Below are positions 1-9,399 of a stretch of DNA of 64,000 nt, piece by piece. The first letter of the stretch is position 1; each line of letters begins with the position of its first letter. The stretch comes from Halomonas sp. 1513 (GTDB lineage: Bacteria; Pseudomonadota; Gammaproteobacteria; Pseudomonadales; Halomonadaceae): positions 3,162,001 through 3,226,000 of the forward strand of contig CP019326.1 of NCBI GenBank assembly GCA_001971685.1, given 5' to 3'. Both the position numbers and the translations under genes were made by a program. The notes under the pieces are model-generated. The model was given only the letters and a program-made list of their open reading frames with translations, was not told the DNA's origin and did no database searches.

Positions 1-627
1 GCCGATCTCCTTCTGCAGGTTGCGCATCAGATCGAGGATCTGGGCTTGGATGGTGACGTCGAGCGCCGTGGTCGGCTCATCGGCGATCAATAGACGCGGA
101 TTGCACGACAGCGCGATGGCGATCATTACTCGCTGGCGCATACCGCCGGATAGCTGATGGGGGTATTCCTTGGCACGCTGGGCGGGCTCGGGAATGCTGA
201 CCAGGTCGAGCATCTCGATGGCGCGGTTCCAGGCCGCCTTCTTGTCGAGTTTCTGGTGCAGAGCCACCGCCTCGGCGATCTGGTAACCCACGGTAAACAC
301 CGGGTTAAGGCTGGTCATGGGTTCCTGGAAGATCATCGAAATGCGATTGCCACGCAGGGCTCGACGCTGCTGGGGCGTCATCTTCACCAGATCCTGACCC
401 TCGAAGAATATCTCGCCGCCGGCGACATAGCCCTTGCCCTTGGGCAGCAGGTCCATGATGCCGAGGCTGGTGACGGATTTGCCGGAGCCGGACTCGCCGA
501 CCACGGCCAGGGTCTCGCCCTCGTTGATATCGAAGCTGACCCCGTCCACGGCGGGGACGATGCCGTCGTCGGTCTTGAAGTGGACCTGGAGGTCCCTGAC
601 GCTGAGAAGCGGTTTGTTAGCTGTCAT
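1..627 (-). CDS. Oligopeptide/dipeptide ABC transporter ATP-binding protein (partial, C-terminus outside window)
   Basis: ATPase of a DppD/OppD-type peptide importer, acting on the cytoplasmic face of the inner membrane. The visible 209 residues start [20 protein letters not shown] and include the Walker A motif GESGSGKS, the Q-loop [10 protein letters not shown] that is typical of the OppD/DppD family, the signature [12 protein letters not shown] and the Walker B segment [12 protein letters not shown]. The usual C-terminal oligopeptide-transport extension lies beyond base 1. The ATG at 627 is the first start before the conserved N-terminus; its ribosome site is weak. It follows the alcohol dehydrogenase gene by about 60 bp on the same strand, so cotranscription is possible. 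Substrate cannot be told from this fragment. Confidence 0.93.
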   Translation of the reverse strand, partial: MTANKPLLSVRDLQVHFKTDDGIVPAVDGVSFDINEGETLAVVGESGSGKSVTSLGIMDLLPKGKGYVAGGEIFFEGQDLVKMTPQQRRALRGNRISMIFQEPMTSLNPVFTVGYQIAEAVALHQKLDKKAAWNRAIEMLDLVSIPEPAQRAKEYPHQLSGGMRQRVMIAIALSCNPRLLIADEPTTALDVTIQAQILDLMRNLQKEIG

Positions 628-660
628 CGGAAAGTGCTCTCTCTAGCAAAGGAGTGTCGC

Positions 661-678
661 GGCCCGCCTCTGCGGGCC
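661..678 (-). terminator. Hairpin between the alcohol dehydrogenase and ABC ATPase genes
   Basis: A GGCCCGC/GCGGGCC stem of 7 bp with a 4-base loop lies in the 62-bp gap downstream of the dehydrogenase stop. There is no T-run after it on the minus strand, so it may be an attenuator or processing hairpin rather than a full terminator. Confidence 0.4.
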
Positions 679-689
679 ACTGCAATGGG

Positions 690-1733
690 CTAGGGAATCA
701 GGACGGCGCGTCCTGGCACTCTTCCGTGATGCAGATCGTGAAGCGCCTGGTTGGCGTCTTTCAGCGCGTACTCGCGGGTCGCCAGTTCCACGGCGCCGCG
801 GTCGGCCAGCGCCATCAGCTCTACCAGTTCCGGGTAGGTACCCACCAGATTGCCGATGATGCGCTTCTCGGTGACGACCATGTCGATGGTGGGGATCTCG
901 ATCTTGCCGCCGTAGCCGATCACGTAGTAGCCGCCGTTGGTGCGGGTCATCGCCAGGCCCTTGCTGACCGCGTCACCCTCGCCGACGAAGTCGAGCACCG
1001 CCTCGGCACCGTGACCGTTGGTCAGCGACATTACCGCCTCGACTTCACCGCCGTCGGCCTTGATGGCGTGGTGGGCACCCCCCGACTCGGCCAGCTTGAG
1101 GGCCGACTCGGCGCGATCGATGGCGATGATCTCGGCGCCGCACAGCGCGGCCAGGACCTGGACGCCAATATGGCCGAGGCCGCCAACACCCAGCACCACC
1201 ACCTTCTGGCCGGGCACTAGATGCTGGGCGGCCTTCTTAGCCGCGTGGTAGGCGGTGAGACCGGCATCGGTGTAGGGTGCAACATCCTTGGGGGCCAGGC
1301 TGCCCGGCAGCGTGATCAGCGCCCGCTCATTGGTATACAGGTAGTCGGCATAGCCGCCCTGAGCGTTGATGCCCGGAAAGCTGCTCTCTTCGGCGTGCAT
1401 GTCGTTACCTCGCCGGCAGGCAAGGCAGTGGCCGTTGGTGGCCAGGGGGTGGCAGATCACCGCATCGCCGGGCTTGACGCTGGTGACGCCGGGGCCAACC
1501 TCCTCGACCCAGCCGGCGTTCTCGTGACCCATGACGAAGGGCAGATCGATCGGTGCGTGCTCGCGCCAGATACCCTCGATGATATGCAGGTCGGTGCGGC
1601 AAACCCCGGCCCCGCCGATCCTGACGATGACATCATCGGGCTTTTCGATACTGGGGTCCGGCCAATCTTCATAGGTGACCAGATCCGGACGCTCGACCTT
1701 TTCGTCGTAGGCATGCAGCACGGCTGCTTTCAT
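690..1733 (-). CDS. Zinc-dependent alcohol dehydrogenase (MDR family)
   Basis: A 347-residue medium-chain dehydrogenase expected to oxidise a primary alcohol with NAD(P) in the cytosol. It has the GroES-like N-domain with catalytic zinc ligands in CRTDLH and GHENAGWVEEVGPGV, and a Rossmann domain with GVGGLGHIG. The structural-zinc lobe reads C-x10-C-x2-C-x7-H in place of the common four-cysteine pattern, so the fourth ligand is His or that site is altered. AAGGAG lies 7 bases before the ATG. A sigma-54-type promoter at 1809-1824 lies about 75 bp upstream, pointing to regulation by an enhancer-binding protein. The substrate is not determined. Confidence 0.9.
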   Translation of the reverse strand: MKAAVLHAYDEKVERPDLVTYEDWPDPSIEKPDDVIVRIGGAGVCRTDLHIIEGIWREHAPIDLPFVMGHENAGWVEEVGPGVTSVKPGDAVICHPLATNGHCLACRRGNDMHAEESSFPGINAQGGYADYLYTNERALITLPGSLAPKDVAPYTDAGLTAYHAAKKAAQHLVPGQKVVVLGVGGLGHIGVQVLAALCGAEIIAIDRAESALKLAESGGAHHAIKADGGEVEAVMSLTNGHGAEAVLDFVGEGDAVSKGLAMTRTNGGYYVIGYGGKIEIPTIDMVVTEKRIIGNLVGTYPELVELMALADRGAVELATREYALKDANQALHDLHHGRVPGRAVLIP

Positions 1734-1808
1734 GGTCGATCTCCTTACGCATTGTGATTGTTATGGTGACGCTGAGCGGCGGCTCTTCGTTACTCTTTCC
1801 ATTACTAC

Positions 1809-1824
1809 GGCAAGAGTCGTGCCA
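1809..1824 (-). promoter_or_regulatory. Sigma-54 (RpoN) type -24/-12 promoter for the alcohol dehydrogenase
   Basis: On the minus strand the sequence reads TGGCACGACTCTTGCC. This fits the sigma-54 consensus TGGCACG-N4-TTGC with correct GG/GC spacing. It lies about 75 bp before the dehydrogenase ATG. A palindrome TTTGTACAAA at 1919-1928, about 95 bp further upstream, could be an activator site, but that is a guess. Confidence 0.65.
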
Positions 1825-1976
1825 TACCATAACTTTCAATGAGTTAAGAAATACGATCCGGGGAATGTGTGTGTTTGTGCAGTCTGCGAGGCGTGCTCGG
1901 CGGGCACTTCTGGACAGTTTTGTACAAATACAGAAGGGGCTTAAGGAGATAGGCGTCGATGAGAGGGGTAGCTGCA

Positions 1977-2003
1977 CGGCAACCGGCAGGGCGCCGGTTG
2001 CCG
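1977..2003 (-). terminator. Stem-loop after the tandem UspA gene
   Basis: CGGCAACCGGC pairs perfectly with GCCGGTTGCCG (11-bp stem, 5-base loop), 10 bp beyond the usp stop codon. The following sequence is not T-rich, so its termination strength is uncertain. Confidence 0.5.
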
Positions 2004-2013
2004 GCAGACCGGC

Positions 2014-2868
2014 TCAACGCAGCAGCAATACCGGCACGCTGGCGCGGCGCAGCATCGCCGTGGTGGTGCTACCCACCAGCAGGTGACGAATCCGCGAATG
2101 GCCGTAGGCACCCATCACCAGCAGGTCGATGCCCTGCTCTTCCTTGTAGTTGCGCAGGGTCTCCTCCACCTCGCCGGCGCGAATCGCCCCCTGCGCCTCG
2201 AGCCCCGCGGCGCGCAGGGTCTCGAGCGCCCACTCGAGCTGCGAGCGGTTGTCGCCGGTCTCGGCGCCGACGATCACCACGTGCACCGGAATGCCCTCGA
2301 ACAGCGGGCTCTTGGCGATCATCTCGACGCCCTTGCGGGTGGTCTTGCTGCCGTCGAAGGCGATCAGCACCTGGCTGGGTGTCTGGAACTGGTCCGGCAC
2401 CATCAGGATCGGCCGGTGCAGGCTGCGCACCACCCGCTCGAGGTTCGAGCCCAGGTGGTCGACGGCCTGGTGAGCGGTCTCGCCGCGCTTGCCGATCACC
2501 AGCAGGCGGATCTCGTTCTCCAGCTCGCTGAGCGTCTCGACCAGGGTGCCGTTGCGCTGGCGGGTGGCCGGCTCGTCGACACCGGCTCCGACCGCCCGGG
2601 TCTTGGCCGCAGACAGCATCACCCGGCCCTGCTCCTGGGCCAGCTTGGCGCGCTGCTCATCGAGGTTGGCCAGCTCCTCCAGCAGGTGCTCCCGCGAGCC
2701 CAGGCCGATGTTGCCGGACAGGTCCGCCTCGGCGACCTGCGGGTGGTTGTCCACCACGTGCAGGAAGGTCAGCGGCGCCGCCAGCGCCTGGCTGGCCCAG
2801 GCTGCGTAGTCGCATACGCCTTCAGAAAAGTGCGAGCCGTCGATGGCGGCCATTACCTGATCTGTCAT
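2014..2868 (-). CDS. Universal stress protein, two tandem UspA domains
   Basis: A 284-residue cytosolic protein made of two Usp domains (about 1-150 and 158-284). Each carries a G-x2-G-x9-G-S/N type ATP-binding loop: GKRGETAHQAVDHLGSN in the first half and GAYGHSRIRHLLVGST in the second. Tandem UspE-like proteins bind ATP and help stress survival; the exact role here is unknown. It lies downstream of, and in the same direction as, the SulP transporter. Usp genes are often found next to SulP or osmolyte transporters, so a link to anion or pH stress is plausible. The N-terminus MTDQVMAAIDGS fits the start of the first domain. Confidence 0.92.
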   Translation of the reverse strand: MTDQVMAAIDGSHFSEGVCDYAAWASQALAAPLTFLHVVDNHPQVAEADLSGNIGLGSREHLLEELANLDEQRAKLAQEQGRVMLSAAKTRAVGAGVDEPATRQRNGTLVETLSELENEIRLLVIGKRGETAHQAVDHLGSNLERVVRSLHRPILMVPDQFQTPSQVLIAFDGSKTTRKGVEMIAKSPLFEGIPVHVVIVGAETGDNRSQLEWALETLRAAGLEAQGAIRAGEVEETLRNYKEEQGIDLLVMGAYGHSRIRHLLVGSTTTAMLRRASVPVLLLR

Positions 2869-2907
2869 ATTCCTCTCCCTGGCGGCAGCAATGAGCGTTG
2901 GTAGCGC

Positions 2908-3135
2908 TTAACGAAACACGCCGTGACACGCCGCACGCGCGGTCAGGTCGGCGCTACGCCGAGCGTGGTGAGCGCCACCGCCGATGAATGCGTCGCCATG
3001 GCGCGGCGTGGCACGACGGTTTTCCCACGGCATGAAGACCCGGCAGACGTCTTCTAGCCGCTTGCTGCGGTAGGTCGGCACCACGGTGGAGGCAATCGGG
3101 GCAAAGCCTAGGTTGAGTAGCTTGAGAAAGTACAT
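2908..3135 (-). CDS. Possible small protein between sulP and usp
   Basis: A 75-residue open frame beginning MYFLKLLNLGFAPIAS. The main support is a strong ribosome site (AAGAGGAG, 6 bases before the ATG) and its position in the 342-bp gap between two genes on the same strand. The first 20 residues are hydrophobic and the rest is rich in Arg and His. No family is recognised. It could be a small membrane-linked protein, a leader peptide or a chance frame. The rest of the gap shows nothing else. Confidence 0.4.
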   Translation of the reverse strand: MYFLKLLNLGFAPIASTVVPTYRSKRLEDVCRVFMPWENRRATPRHGDAFIGGGAHHARRSADLTARAACHGVFR

Positions 3136-3210
3136 GCGAGTCTCCTCTTAAGGTGTATTGAAAATGGCGCGGCCGCCGGCTGCTGTGCAGCAACGGCCGC
3201 AGGGATCGAA

Positions 3211-4701
3211 TCAGTGCCCGCCCATCAGTTTCTCGACGGCCGCGGGGTCGTCGTGCACCGCGTAGCGGTCGACGATAGTGGCGCTGGCTTCATTGAGCCC
3301 GATCAGCTCGACCTCGGTGCCCTCGCGGCGGAACTTGATCACCACGCGGTCCAGCGACTGGACGGCGGTAATGTCCCAGAAGTGGGCGCGGGATAGGTCG
3401 ATGGTGACCTTCTCCACGGTCTCCTTGAAGTCGAAGGACTCACCGAAGCGCTCGGAAGACGCGAAGAACACCTGGCCGACGATCGTATAGATGCGGCGGC
3501 TGCCCCCGTCGGCCTCTTCGGAGCCGATGTAGAGGATGTTGCCGACCTTGTTGGCGAAGAACATCGCCGCCAGCAGCACGCCGACGAACACCCCAATGGC
3601 CAGATTGTGAGTGCCCACGGTGACCACCACGGTGGCCAGCATCACGATATTGGTGCTCATCGGATGCTTCTTGAGATCGCGGATCGAGGCCCAGCTGAAG
3701 GTACCGATGGAGACCATGATCATCACCGCCACCAGCGCCGCCATGGGGATCTGTGACACCCAGTCGGCGAGGAACACCACCATCATCAGCAGCACCACGC
3801 CGGCAATCAGGGTCGACAGCCGGGTGCGCCCACCGGACTTGATGTTGATCACCGACTGGCCAATCATCGCGCAGCCGGCCATGCCACCCATCAGGCCGGA
3901 GCCGATGTTGGCGATGCCCTGGCCCTTGCACTCGCGGTTCTTGTCACTGGGCGTATCGGTGAGGTCGTCGACGATGGTGGCGGTCATCATCGACTCCAGC
4001 AGGCCGACCACGGTGAGCATCAGCGCATAGGGCAGCACGATCCACAGCGTCTCGAGGTTGAGCGGCACGTCCGGCCACAGGAACACCGGCAGGGTATCCG
4101 GCAGCTCGCCCATGTCGCCTACGCTGCGGATATCCATGCCGCTGATCATGTACACCGCGGTCAGCACCACGATGCACACCAGCGGCGAGGGGATCGACCT
4201 GCCGATCACCGGCAGGTAGGGAAATCCGTAGATGATCGCCAGGCCCGCCACCGTCATGGCGTAGACGTGCCAGGTGACGCCAGTCAATTCCGGCAACTGG
4301 GCCATGAAGATCAGGATCGCCAGGGCGTTGACGAAGCCGGTGACCACCGAGCGTGATACGAAGCGCATCAGCTCGGCGAGCTTGAGATAGCCGGCGATGA
4401 TCTGCAGCACCCCGGTGAGCAGGGTGGCCACCAGCAGGTACTCGAGGCCGTGATCGCGGACCAGGGTCACCATCAGCAGCGCCATGGCGCCGGTGGCAGC
4501 CGAGATCATCCCCGAGCGACCGCCGGTGAAGGCGATGATCACGGCGATGCAGAAGGAGGCGTAGAGGCCGACCTTGGGGTCGACCCCGGCGATGATCGAG
4601 AAGGCGATGGCCTCGGGAATCAGCGCCAGGGCAACGACGATGCCGGCGAGGGTGTCGCCCTTTATGTTGGAGAACCAACTCTGTTTCATTGTTTCGAACA
4701 T
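3211..4701 (-). CDS. SulP family inorganic anion transporter with STAS domain
   Basis: An inner-membrane SLC26/SulP carrier of about 496 residues, for sulfate, bicarbonate or a related anion. The N-terminal part matches the SulP signature around [20 protein letters not shown], followed by about 10-12 hydrophobic segments. A short C-terminal STAS domain (from about [20 protein letters not shown]) probably regulates transport. The start at 4701 ([10 protein letters not shown]) has GGA upstream; a TTG at 4713 is an alternative. SulP proteins of this length are often bicarbonate transporters, but the substrate cannot be settled by sequence. The STAS domain looks complete. Confidence 0.92.
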   Translation of the reverse strand: MFETMKQSWFSNIKGDTLAGIVVALALIPEAIAFSIIAGVDPKVGLYASFCIAVIIAFTGGRSGMISAATGAMALLMVTLVRDHGLEYLLVATLLTGVLQIIAGYLKLAELMRFVSRSVVTGFVNALAILIFMAQLPELTGVTWHVYAMTVAGLAIIYGFPYLPVIGRSIPSPLVCIVVLTAVYMISGMDIRSVGDMGELPDTLPVFLWPDVPLNLETLWIVLPYALMLTVVGLLESMMTATIVDDLTDTPSDKNRECKGQGIANIGSGLMGGMAGCAMIGQSVINIKSGGRTRLSTLIAGVVLLMMVVFLADWVSQIPMAALVAVMIMVSIGTFSWASIRDLKKHPMSTNIVMLATVVVTVGTHNLAIGVFVGVLLAAMFFANKVGNILYIGSEEADGGSRRIYTIVGQVFFASSERFGESFDFKETVEKVTIDLSRAHFWDITAVQSLDRVVIKFRREGTEVELIGLNEASATIVDRYAVHDDPAAVEKLMGGH

Positions 4702-5062
4702 TCTGCGGTCCAATCGAAGGTGGTTGTCGGGCCCGAAGGCGACAAGGATCTATCGACACCAGTTCGTGTAGCGCTGCGATCAGTCGAGGGTGTCGGCCGG
4801 ATGGCGAATAGGGGCTATCCAGGCACAAGCGTGCCTGGCGATGAGCAAGGCATCGCTGAAGAAGTCGTGCGCTAGGGCGGCGTGGCGCCGGCCTGCTGGA
4901 GGGTGCTACTGGTCGTCACGATGGAGTATCCGTTACTCGTGTCGGGTGACGGGTCGCGCCATTGGCTTCAAGGTGTTAGACCTTGGTAGTAGCGATGACC
5001 ACATGCGAGCCGCGGATTCTAGCAGAACTTATGCTGCATTGCACCTGAGGGGCGGGGAAAGA
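4702..5062. other. Intergenic region upstream of sulP
   Basis: About 360 bp between the SulP start and the slipin terminator. No convincing coding frame, RNA gene or clear operator was seen. It presumably holds the sulP promoter, read on the minus strand. Confidence 0.5.
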
Positions 5063-5083
5063 GGCCTGCCGAGGCGGCAGGCC
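5063..5083 (-). terminator. Terminator-like hairpin after the slipin gene
   Basis: GGCCTGCC pairs with GGCAGGCC around a 5-base loop, just past the slipin stop. On the minus strand it is followed by CTCTTTCCCC, a weak pyrimidine tract. Confidence 0.6.
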
Positions 5084-5090
5084 GGAGAGG

Positions 5091-5885
5091 TCACGCCTCG
5101 GGGTCCGAGGAGGCCTGGGTACGCGCCTGGGCAGCAGGCGATGCCTTCATCTGCTTGAAGGCCTCCATGATGTCCATCGGCAGCGGGAAGACGATGGTCG
5201 AGGCGTTCTTGTTGCTCATGTCGCTCATGGTCTGCAGGTAGCGCAGCTGCAGTGCAGCGGAGTTCTCGGCCATGACGTTGGCGGCCTCGACCAGCTTGCG
5301 CGAGGCCTGCAGCTCACCCTCGGCGTGAATCACCTTGGCACGACGCTCGCGCTCGGCTTCGGCCTGGCGGGCGATGGCGCGGATCATGCTCTCGTCGAGG
5401 TCGACGTGCTTGATCTCGACGTTGGCCACCTTGATCCCCCAGGATTCGGTCTGCGAGTCGATGATCTCCTGAATATCATCGTTGAGCTTGTCGCGCTCGG
5501 AGAGCATCTCGTCCAGGTCATGCTTACCGAGCACCGAACGCAGCGTGGTCTGGGCCAGTTGGCTGGTGGCCACGGTGAAGTTCTCGACCTGGATGATCGC
5601 CTTCTCGGGATCGACGACTCGGAAGTAGAGCACCGCGTTGACCTTGACGGTGACGTTGTCCTGGGAGATCACGTCCTGCTCAGGCACATCCATGGTGATC
5701 ACGCGCAGATCGACCACCTCCATCTTCTGAATGCCGGGAATGATGATGATCAACCCCGGCCCCTTGACCGCCTGATAGCGGCCCAGGAAGAACACCACGC
5801 CGCGCTTGTACTCCGGCAGGATACGGATCGATGCCGCCAGTATCATCACCACCAGTACCAGCGGTACGAGATAGGAAATCATCAT
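5091..5885 (-). CDS. Slipin / stomatin-like SPFH domain membrane protein
   Basis: A 264-residue protein with one N-terminal transmembrane segment ([20 protein letters not shown]), an SPFH/band 7 domain (about 25-200) with the typical [20 protein letters not shown] segment, a coiled-coil rich in Ala/Glu/Arg, and a C-terminal oligomerisation part. Stomatins form membrane microdomain rings. The gene lies 38 bp downstream of an NfeD-type protease gene. This is the conserved stomatin-NfeD operon in which the protease (PH1510 in Pyrococcus) cleaves the stomatin. AAGGAG 8 bases before the ATG at 5885 supports this start over the longer frame. Confidence 0.93.
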   Translation of the reverse strand: MMISYLVPLVLVVMILAASIRILPEYKRGVVFFLGRYQAVKGPGLIIIIPGIQKMEVVDLRVITMDVPEQDVISQDNVTVKVNAVLYFRVVDPEKAIIQVENFTVATSQLAQTTLRSVLGKHDLDEMLSERDKLNDDIQEIIDSQTESWGIKVANVEIKHVDLDESMIRAIARQAEAERERRAKVIHAEGELQASRKLVEAANVMAENSAALQLRYLQTMSDMSNKNASTIVFPLPMDIMEAFKQMKASPAAQARTQASSDPEA

Positions 5886-5923
5886 GGCTGTCTCTCCTTG
5901 CATGCGTTGAGGATTGCAAACGT

Positions 5924-7381
5924 TCAGTGCGAATCGGCGACCGCTTCATCCTGCGGGGCGACCTCGACGGTCAAGCCATCCAGGGCGGTGACCGTCAGCG
6001 TCTGACCCTTGGTCACGGGGGTACGGCTATGCGCCCTCCAGGACTCGCCGTGCAGCCTGACGCGCCCCGCGCCGTCGAAATCTTCCAGCGCCACGGCGCG
6101 GGCGCCGAGCAGCTGCTCCTGACCGGTGCGCACCCGGGTCTTGCGCAGTCCCATGAAGCGGGTCATGGTCCACAGCATGAAGACCGCGGCGATCAGCGCC
6201 ACGCCGCCGATCAGCGGCAGCGATACCTGCAAGTTGTCTGCGTCCATAAGAATCACCGATCCGATCACGAAAGCCACGATTCCGCCAATGCCGAGCACCC
6301 CGAAGCTCGGCATCAACGCCTCTCCCACGATCAGCGCCAGGCCGGCAAGAATCAAGGCCAGACCGGCGTAGTTGATGGGCAGCACCTGGAAGGCGAACAG
6401 CGCCAGCAGCAGCGAAATGATGCCGATGGTGCCGGGAATCAGGCTACCGGGGCTGGAGAGTTCGAAGATCAGCCCGTAGAAGCCGATGATCATCAGGAAG
6501 TAGGCGACGTTGGGGTTGGTGATCACCGACAGCAGTTGGGTACGCCAGTCGGGATCGAAGCGCTCGATGGTCAGGTCGGCGGTCTCGAGGGTGCGCTCGC
6601 CGCGCTCCATTACCACCTCGCGGCCGTCGATCTGCGCCAGCAGGTCGTCGATGTCGCTGGCCACCACATCGATGACGTTCATCTCCAGCGCCTGGCGCGC
6701 GGTCAGGTTGACCGCCTCGCGCACCGCCTCCTCGGCCCAGTCGGCGTTGCGGTCGTGGCGCTCGGCGAGGCCACGAATGTAGGAGACCGCGTCTTCGAGC
6801 ACCTTGCGCTCCATGGCGGTCTCGCCGCGGCGCGGCTCGCGCTCGGCATCGTCGTTGCCGTTGGCCGCTTCTTCCTCGCCATTGGCGGCCTCATCGTCCT
6901 GGCCACCGTTGGCGTCGTCGGCATCATCGTCGCCGATACCCGGCAGGCCACCGCCACCCATCTGCACCGGCGTGGCAGAGCCGAGATGCGTGGAAGGCGC
7001 CATGGCCGCCACGTGACTGGCGTAGGTGAGGTAGGTGCCGGCACTGGCGGCGCGGGCACCGCTGGGCGAGACATACATCGCCACCGGCACGTCGGCGGTG
7101 AGCATGGCGCGAATCATGTCGCGCATCGAAGCGTCGAGGCCGCCGGGGGTATCGAGCTGTACGATCACCAGCTCGGCGCCGTCCTCGCTGGCCTGGCGCA
7201 GGCCGCGCTGAAAGTAGTCGCTCGTCGCCGGGCCGATGGCGCCGTCTATGGTCAACACCAGCGCCGTGCGCGGTGACTCCTGGGCCTGGGAGTGCCAGGC
7301 CAGCAGGGCACCCACCAGCAGACTCAAGAGACTGACCCACAGCAACCATCGACGGCTGAAAAGGTGCGCGCTCGTCAACAT
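5924..7381 (-). CDS. nfeD: NfeD family membrane-bound serine protease (long form)
   Basis: A 485-residue protein with a signal or anchor segment (13-30), a ClpP-like protease domain (about 38-270), four to five transmembrane helices (about 285-420) and a C-terminal OB-fold NfeD domain (about 425-475). The catalytic Ser is Ser113 in RAASAGTYL and the likely Lys is Lys193 in MERKVLED, as in PH1510 (Ser97/Lys138). Between them is an inserted acidic, low-complexity stretch (about 148-186, rich in Asp, Glu, Asn and Gly) that lengthens the active-site region. It probably partners the slipin encoded immediately downstream. Confidence 0.92.
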   Translation of the reverse strand: MLTSAHLFSRRWLLWVSLLSLLVGALLAWHSQAQESPRTALVLTIDGAIGPATSDYFQRGLRQASEDGAELVIVQLDTPGGLDASMRDMIRAMLTADVPVAMYVSPSGARAASAGTYLTYASHVAAMAPSTHLGSATPVQMGGGGLPGIGDDDADDANGGQDDEAANGEEEAANGNDDAEREPRRGETAMERKVLEDAVSYIRGLAERHDRNADWAEEAVREAVNLTARQALEMNVIDVVASDIDDLLAQIDGREVVMERGERTLETADLTIERFDPDWRTQLLSVITNPNVAYFLMIIGFYGLIFELSSPGSLIPGTIGIISLLLALFAFQVLPINYAGLALILAGLALIVGEALMPSFGVLGIGGIVAFVIGSVILMDADNLQVSLPLIGGVALIAAVFMLWTMTRFMGLRKTRVRTGQEQLLGARAVALEDFDGAGRVRLHGESWRAHSRTPVTKGQTLTVTALDGLTVEVAPQDEAVADSH

Positions 7382-7618
7382 GATCCCCGTGCCTCACATT
7401 AGCGTTAATGATGTGATGCCGAGCCGAGAAGTTCGTTCACTCGACTTCGGAGCGCGGCGTATCGGTAACCCCATGTAGCCTGCCCCATCGCGGCAGTTGC
7501 CCTCAAGCGTTGAAAGCCGCGCATGGCACCGTCGGGCAACCCCAAGGTCATGATAGGGTGTAAGGCTGCGTCGATGGCTGCGACTGAGCCTGTGTCACCG
7601 CTATTACAAGGATCTCGT

Positions 7619-8296
7619 ATGCGCCCAGCGTTGCCGCTCTCCGGCACGATTCTGACCCTCGCCGTCGGCTGGCAGGTGCTGGCCAGTGCCGCTGCCCCCC
7701 ATCAGGAGATCCGCTTCGAGGCGGCCGATATCATCGACTGGCCGACACGCTCCTTCGAAGGCGAGACCCAATACCGCCTGGTCGACAAGGATGGCAACGA
7801 GGTGCTCCAGGCCCGCGCACGCCAGCAGGCGTCGGCCAAGTACCTGGAAGGCGAGTTCGACCTCGACGAGACCCCCTACCTGCATTGGTGCTGGCAGGTC
7901 GACGGCATCTACCCGGGACTCGATGAAACCACCAAGGACGGCGACGACTACCCCGGGCGGGTCTACGTGGCGCGCAAGACCGGCCTGCTGCCGTGGCAGG
8001 TGCAGTCGGTCAACTACGTGTGGTCGTCGACCCAGGAGGCCGGCAGTCACTGGCCCAACGCTTTCACCTCCCGCGCTCAACTACTGGCCCTGCAGGGCGG
8101 CGAGGCGCGCGTCGGCGAGTGGGTCGCCGAGGTGCGTGACCTGCGCGAGGATTTCGAGACGCTGTTCGGCGACCGCGTCGACAGCATCGACGGCCTGGCC
8201 CTGATGGTCGACGGCGATAACGCCGGGGTCGACGGCACCGCCTGGTTCACTCATCTCGGCCTGTCCTCCAGCGACGAGACGCCGACATGTCCGTGA
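7619..8296 (+). CDS. DUF3047 domain protein, secreted
   Basis: A 225-residue protein with a signal peptide (MRPALPLSGTILTLAVGWQVLASAAAP) and a DUF3047 body containing the conserved segments YLHWCWQVD and DGDDYPGRVYVA. Members are periplasmic proteins of unknown function. The start at 7619 is preceded by AAGGA and gives a clean signal peptide; an upstream ATG at 7523 would add unrelated residues. It opens a seven-gene plus-strand operon and overlaps the next gene by 10 bp. The divergent 237-bp gap to nfeD should carry its promoter. Confidence 0.85.
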   Translation: MRPALPLSGTILTLAVGWQVLASAAAPHQEIRFEAADIIDWPTRSFEGETQYRLVDKDGNEVLQARARQQASAKYLEGEFDLDETPYLHWCWQVDGIYPGLDETTKDGDDYPGRVYVARKTGLLPWQVQSVNYVWSSTQEAGSHWPNAFTSRAQLLALQGGEARVGEWVAEVRDLREDFETLFGDRVDSIDGLALMVDGDNAGVDGTAWFTHLGLSSSDETPTCP

Positions 8297-9399
8297 TCTC
8301 CCTCGACGCCGTCCGCAGCGCCCTGGCCAACACCCCCTGGGCCGATTCGCCGCTGCTGCCGCTGGAGGACAGCGGTCTGGCCCATTGGCACCTACGGCTG
8401 GGCGATAGCGGCGGGCTGCTGCGCATACCCAAGCAGAGTCAGATGGGCCTGGAGCCGTTAGCGCACCTGACCTACGAAGCCTGCTGCTTTGCACGCGCCG
8501 AGCCCAGTGGCGTAACGCCGGCACTGGCCAAGCACCTTCCGCCGGCCACCTCGCTGCCCCGCGGCGCGCTGGTGGTCACGGCCATCGAGGGCCGCCACGC
8601 CACGCTGCCGAACGACCTGACGGCGCTGATGCGCAGCCTGGCCGCCATTCACCGCCTGCCACTGCCCGACACGCCCGGGCGCGCCCCGCTGCTGGCACCC
8701 CACGACCCGCTGGCGGCGATGCATCATGAAGTACTCGACCAGGCGCGCTACCTGGCCGAGGCCGGCCTCGAGGCGTCAGCCGAGCGCGCCATTCGCGACG
8801 AGCTCGACCAGTTCGCCGCCACCCTCGATGCATCTGAGCGCCCGCCGCAGCGGCTGATCACCTTCGATGCCCATCCCGGCAATTTCCTGATCGACGGCCA
8901 CGGCCGGGCCTGGATGGTCGACCTGGAAAAGGCCCGCTATAGCTACCCGGGCTTCGACCTCGCCCACGCCACCCTGTACACCTCCACCACCTGGGACCTC
9001 AACAGCCAGGCGGTGCTCGACTGCGATACCATCCTCGACGCCTACGCCGCCTGGGAGCAGGCCATGGGTGAGGCGGGCCGCGCCCATCGCGCCTGGCACC
9101 TGCCGCTGCGCCGCGCCATGTGGCTGTGGTCGATCACCTGGTGTGCCAAGTGGCAGGTGACCTCGGGGGCGCCGCCGCTGCGCGATGCCCGCGGCCAGGA
9201 CTGGTCACGCCAGCACAACAGCGATGCCCTCAACGACCACGTGCAGGACCGCGTGGCACACTATCTTTCGGCACCGGTGGTCGAGGCCATGGTCGCGGAG
9301 TTTCGCACCCTCGCCGCCGCCTTCGGCGACGATGCGCGGCGCCCCCTCTCCACCGCTCCCCACGTCAATCTCAGCCAGTCACAAGGAACCCAACGCTGA
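8287..9399 (+). CDS. Phosphotransferase of the aminoglycoside/choline kinase fold (APH family)
   Basis: A 370-residue kinase-like cytosolic enzyme. The APH motif LITFDAHPGNFLIDG holds the catalytic Asp (Brenner-like loop), and MVDLEKARYSYPGFDLAH holds the metal-binding Asp. It overlaps the DUF3047 stop by 10 bp and the binding-protein ATG by one base, so translation is probably coupled. The substrate is unknown; small alcohols, amino sugars and thiamine-like compounds are used by this superfamily. Because it lies between a periplasmic protein and an importer, a role in trapping an imported compound is an inference. Confidence 0.82.
   Translation: MSVISLDAVRSALANTPWADSPLLPLEDSGLAHWHLRLGDSGGLLRIPKQSQMGLEPLAHLTYEACCFARAEPSGVTPALAKHLPPATSLPRGALVVTAIEGRHATLPNDLTALMRSLAAIHRLPLPDTPGRAPLLAPHDPLAAMHHEVLDQARYLAEAGLEASAERAIRDELDQFAATLDASERPPQRLITFDAHPGNFLIDGHGRAWMVDLEKARYSYPGFDLAHATLYTSTTWDLNSQAVLDCDTILDAYAAWEQAMGEAGRAHRAWHLPLRRAMWLWSITWCAKWQVTSGAPPLRDARGQDWSRQHNSDALNDHVQDRVAHYLSAPVVEAMVAEFRTLAAAFGDDARRPLSTAPHVNLSQSQGTQR

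Noticed and set aside
5831..7276. 481-codon open frame on the plus strand
   Set aside because: It is antisense to nfeD. It has no ribosome site and no recognisable domain.
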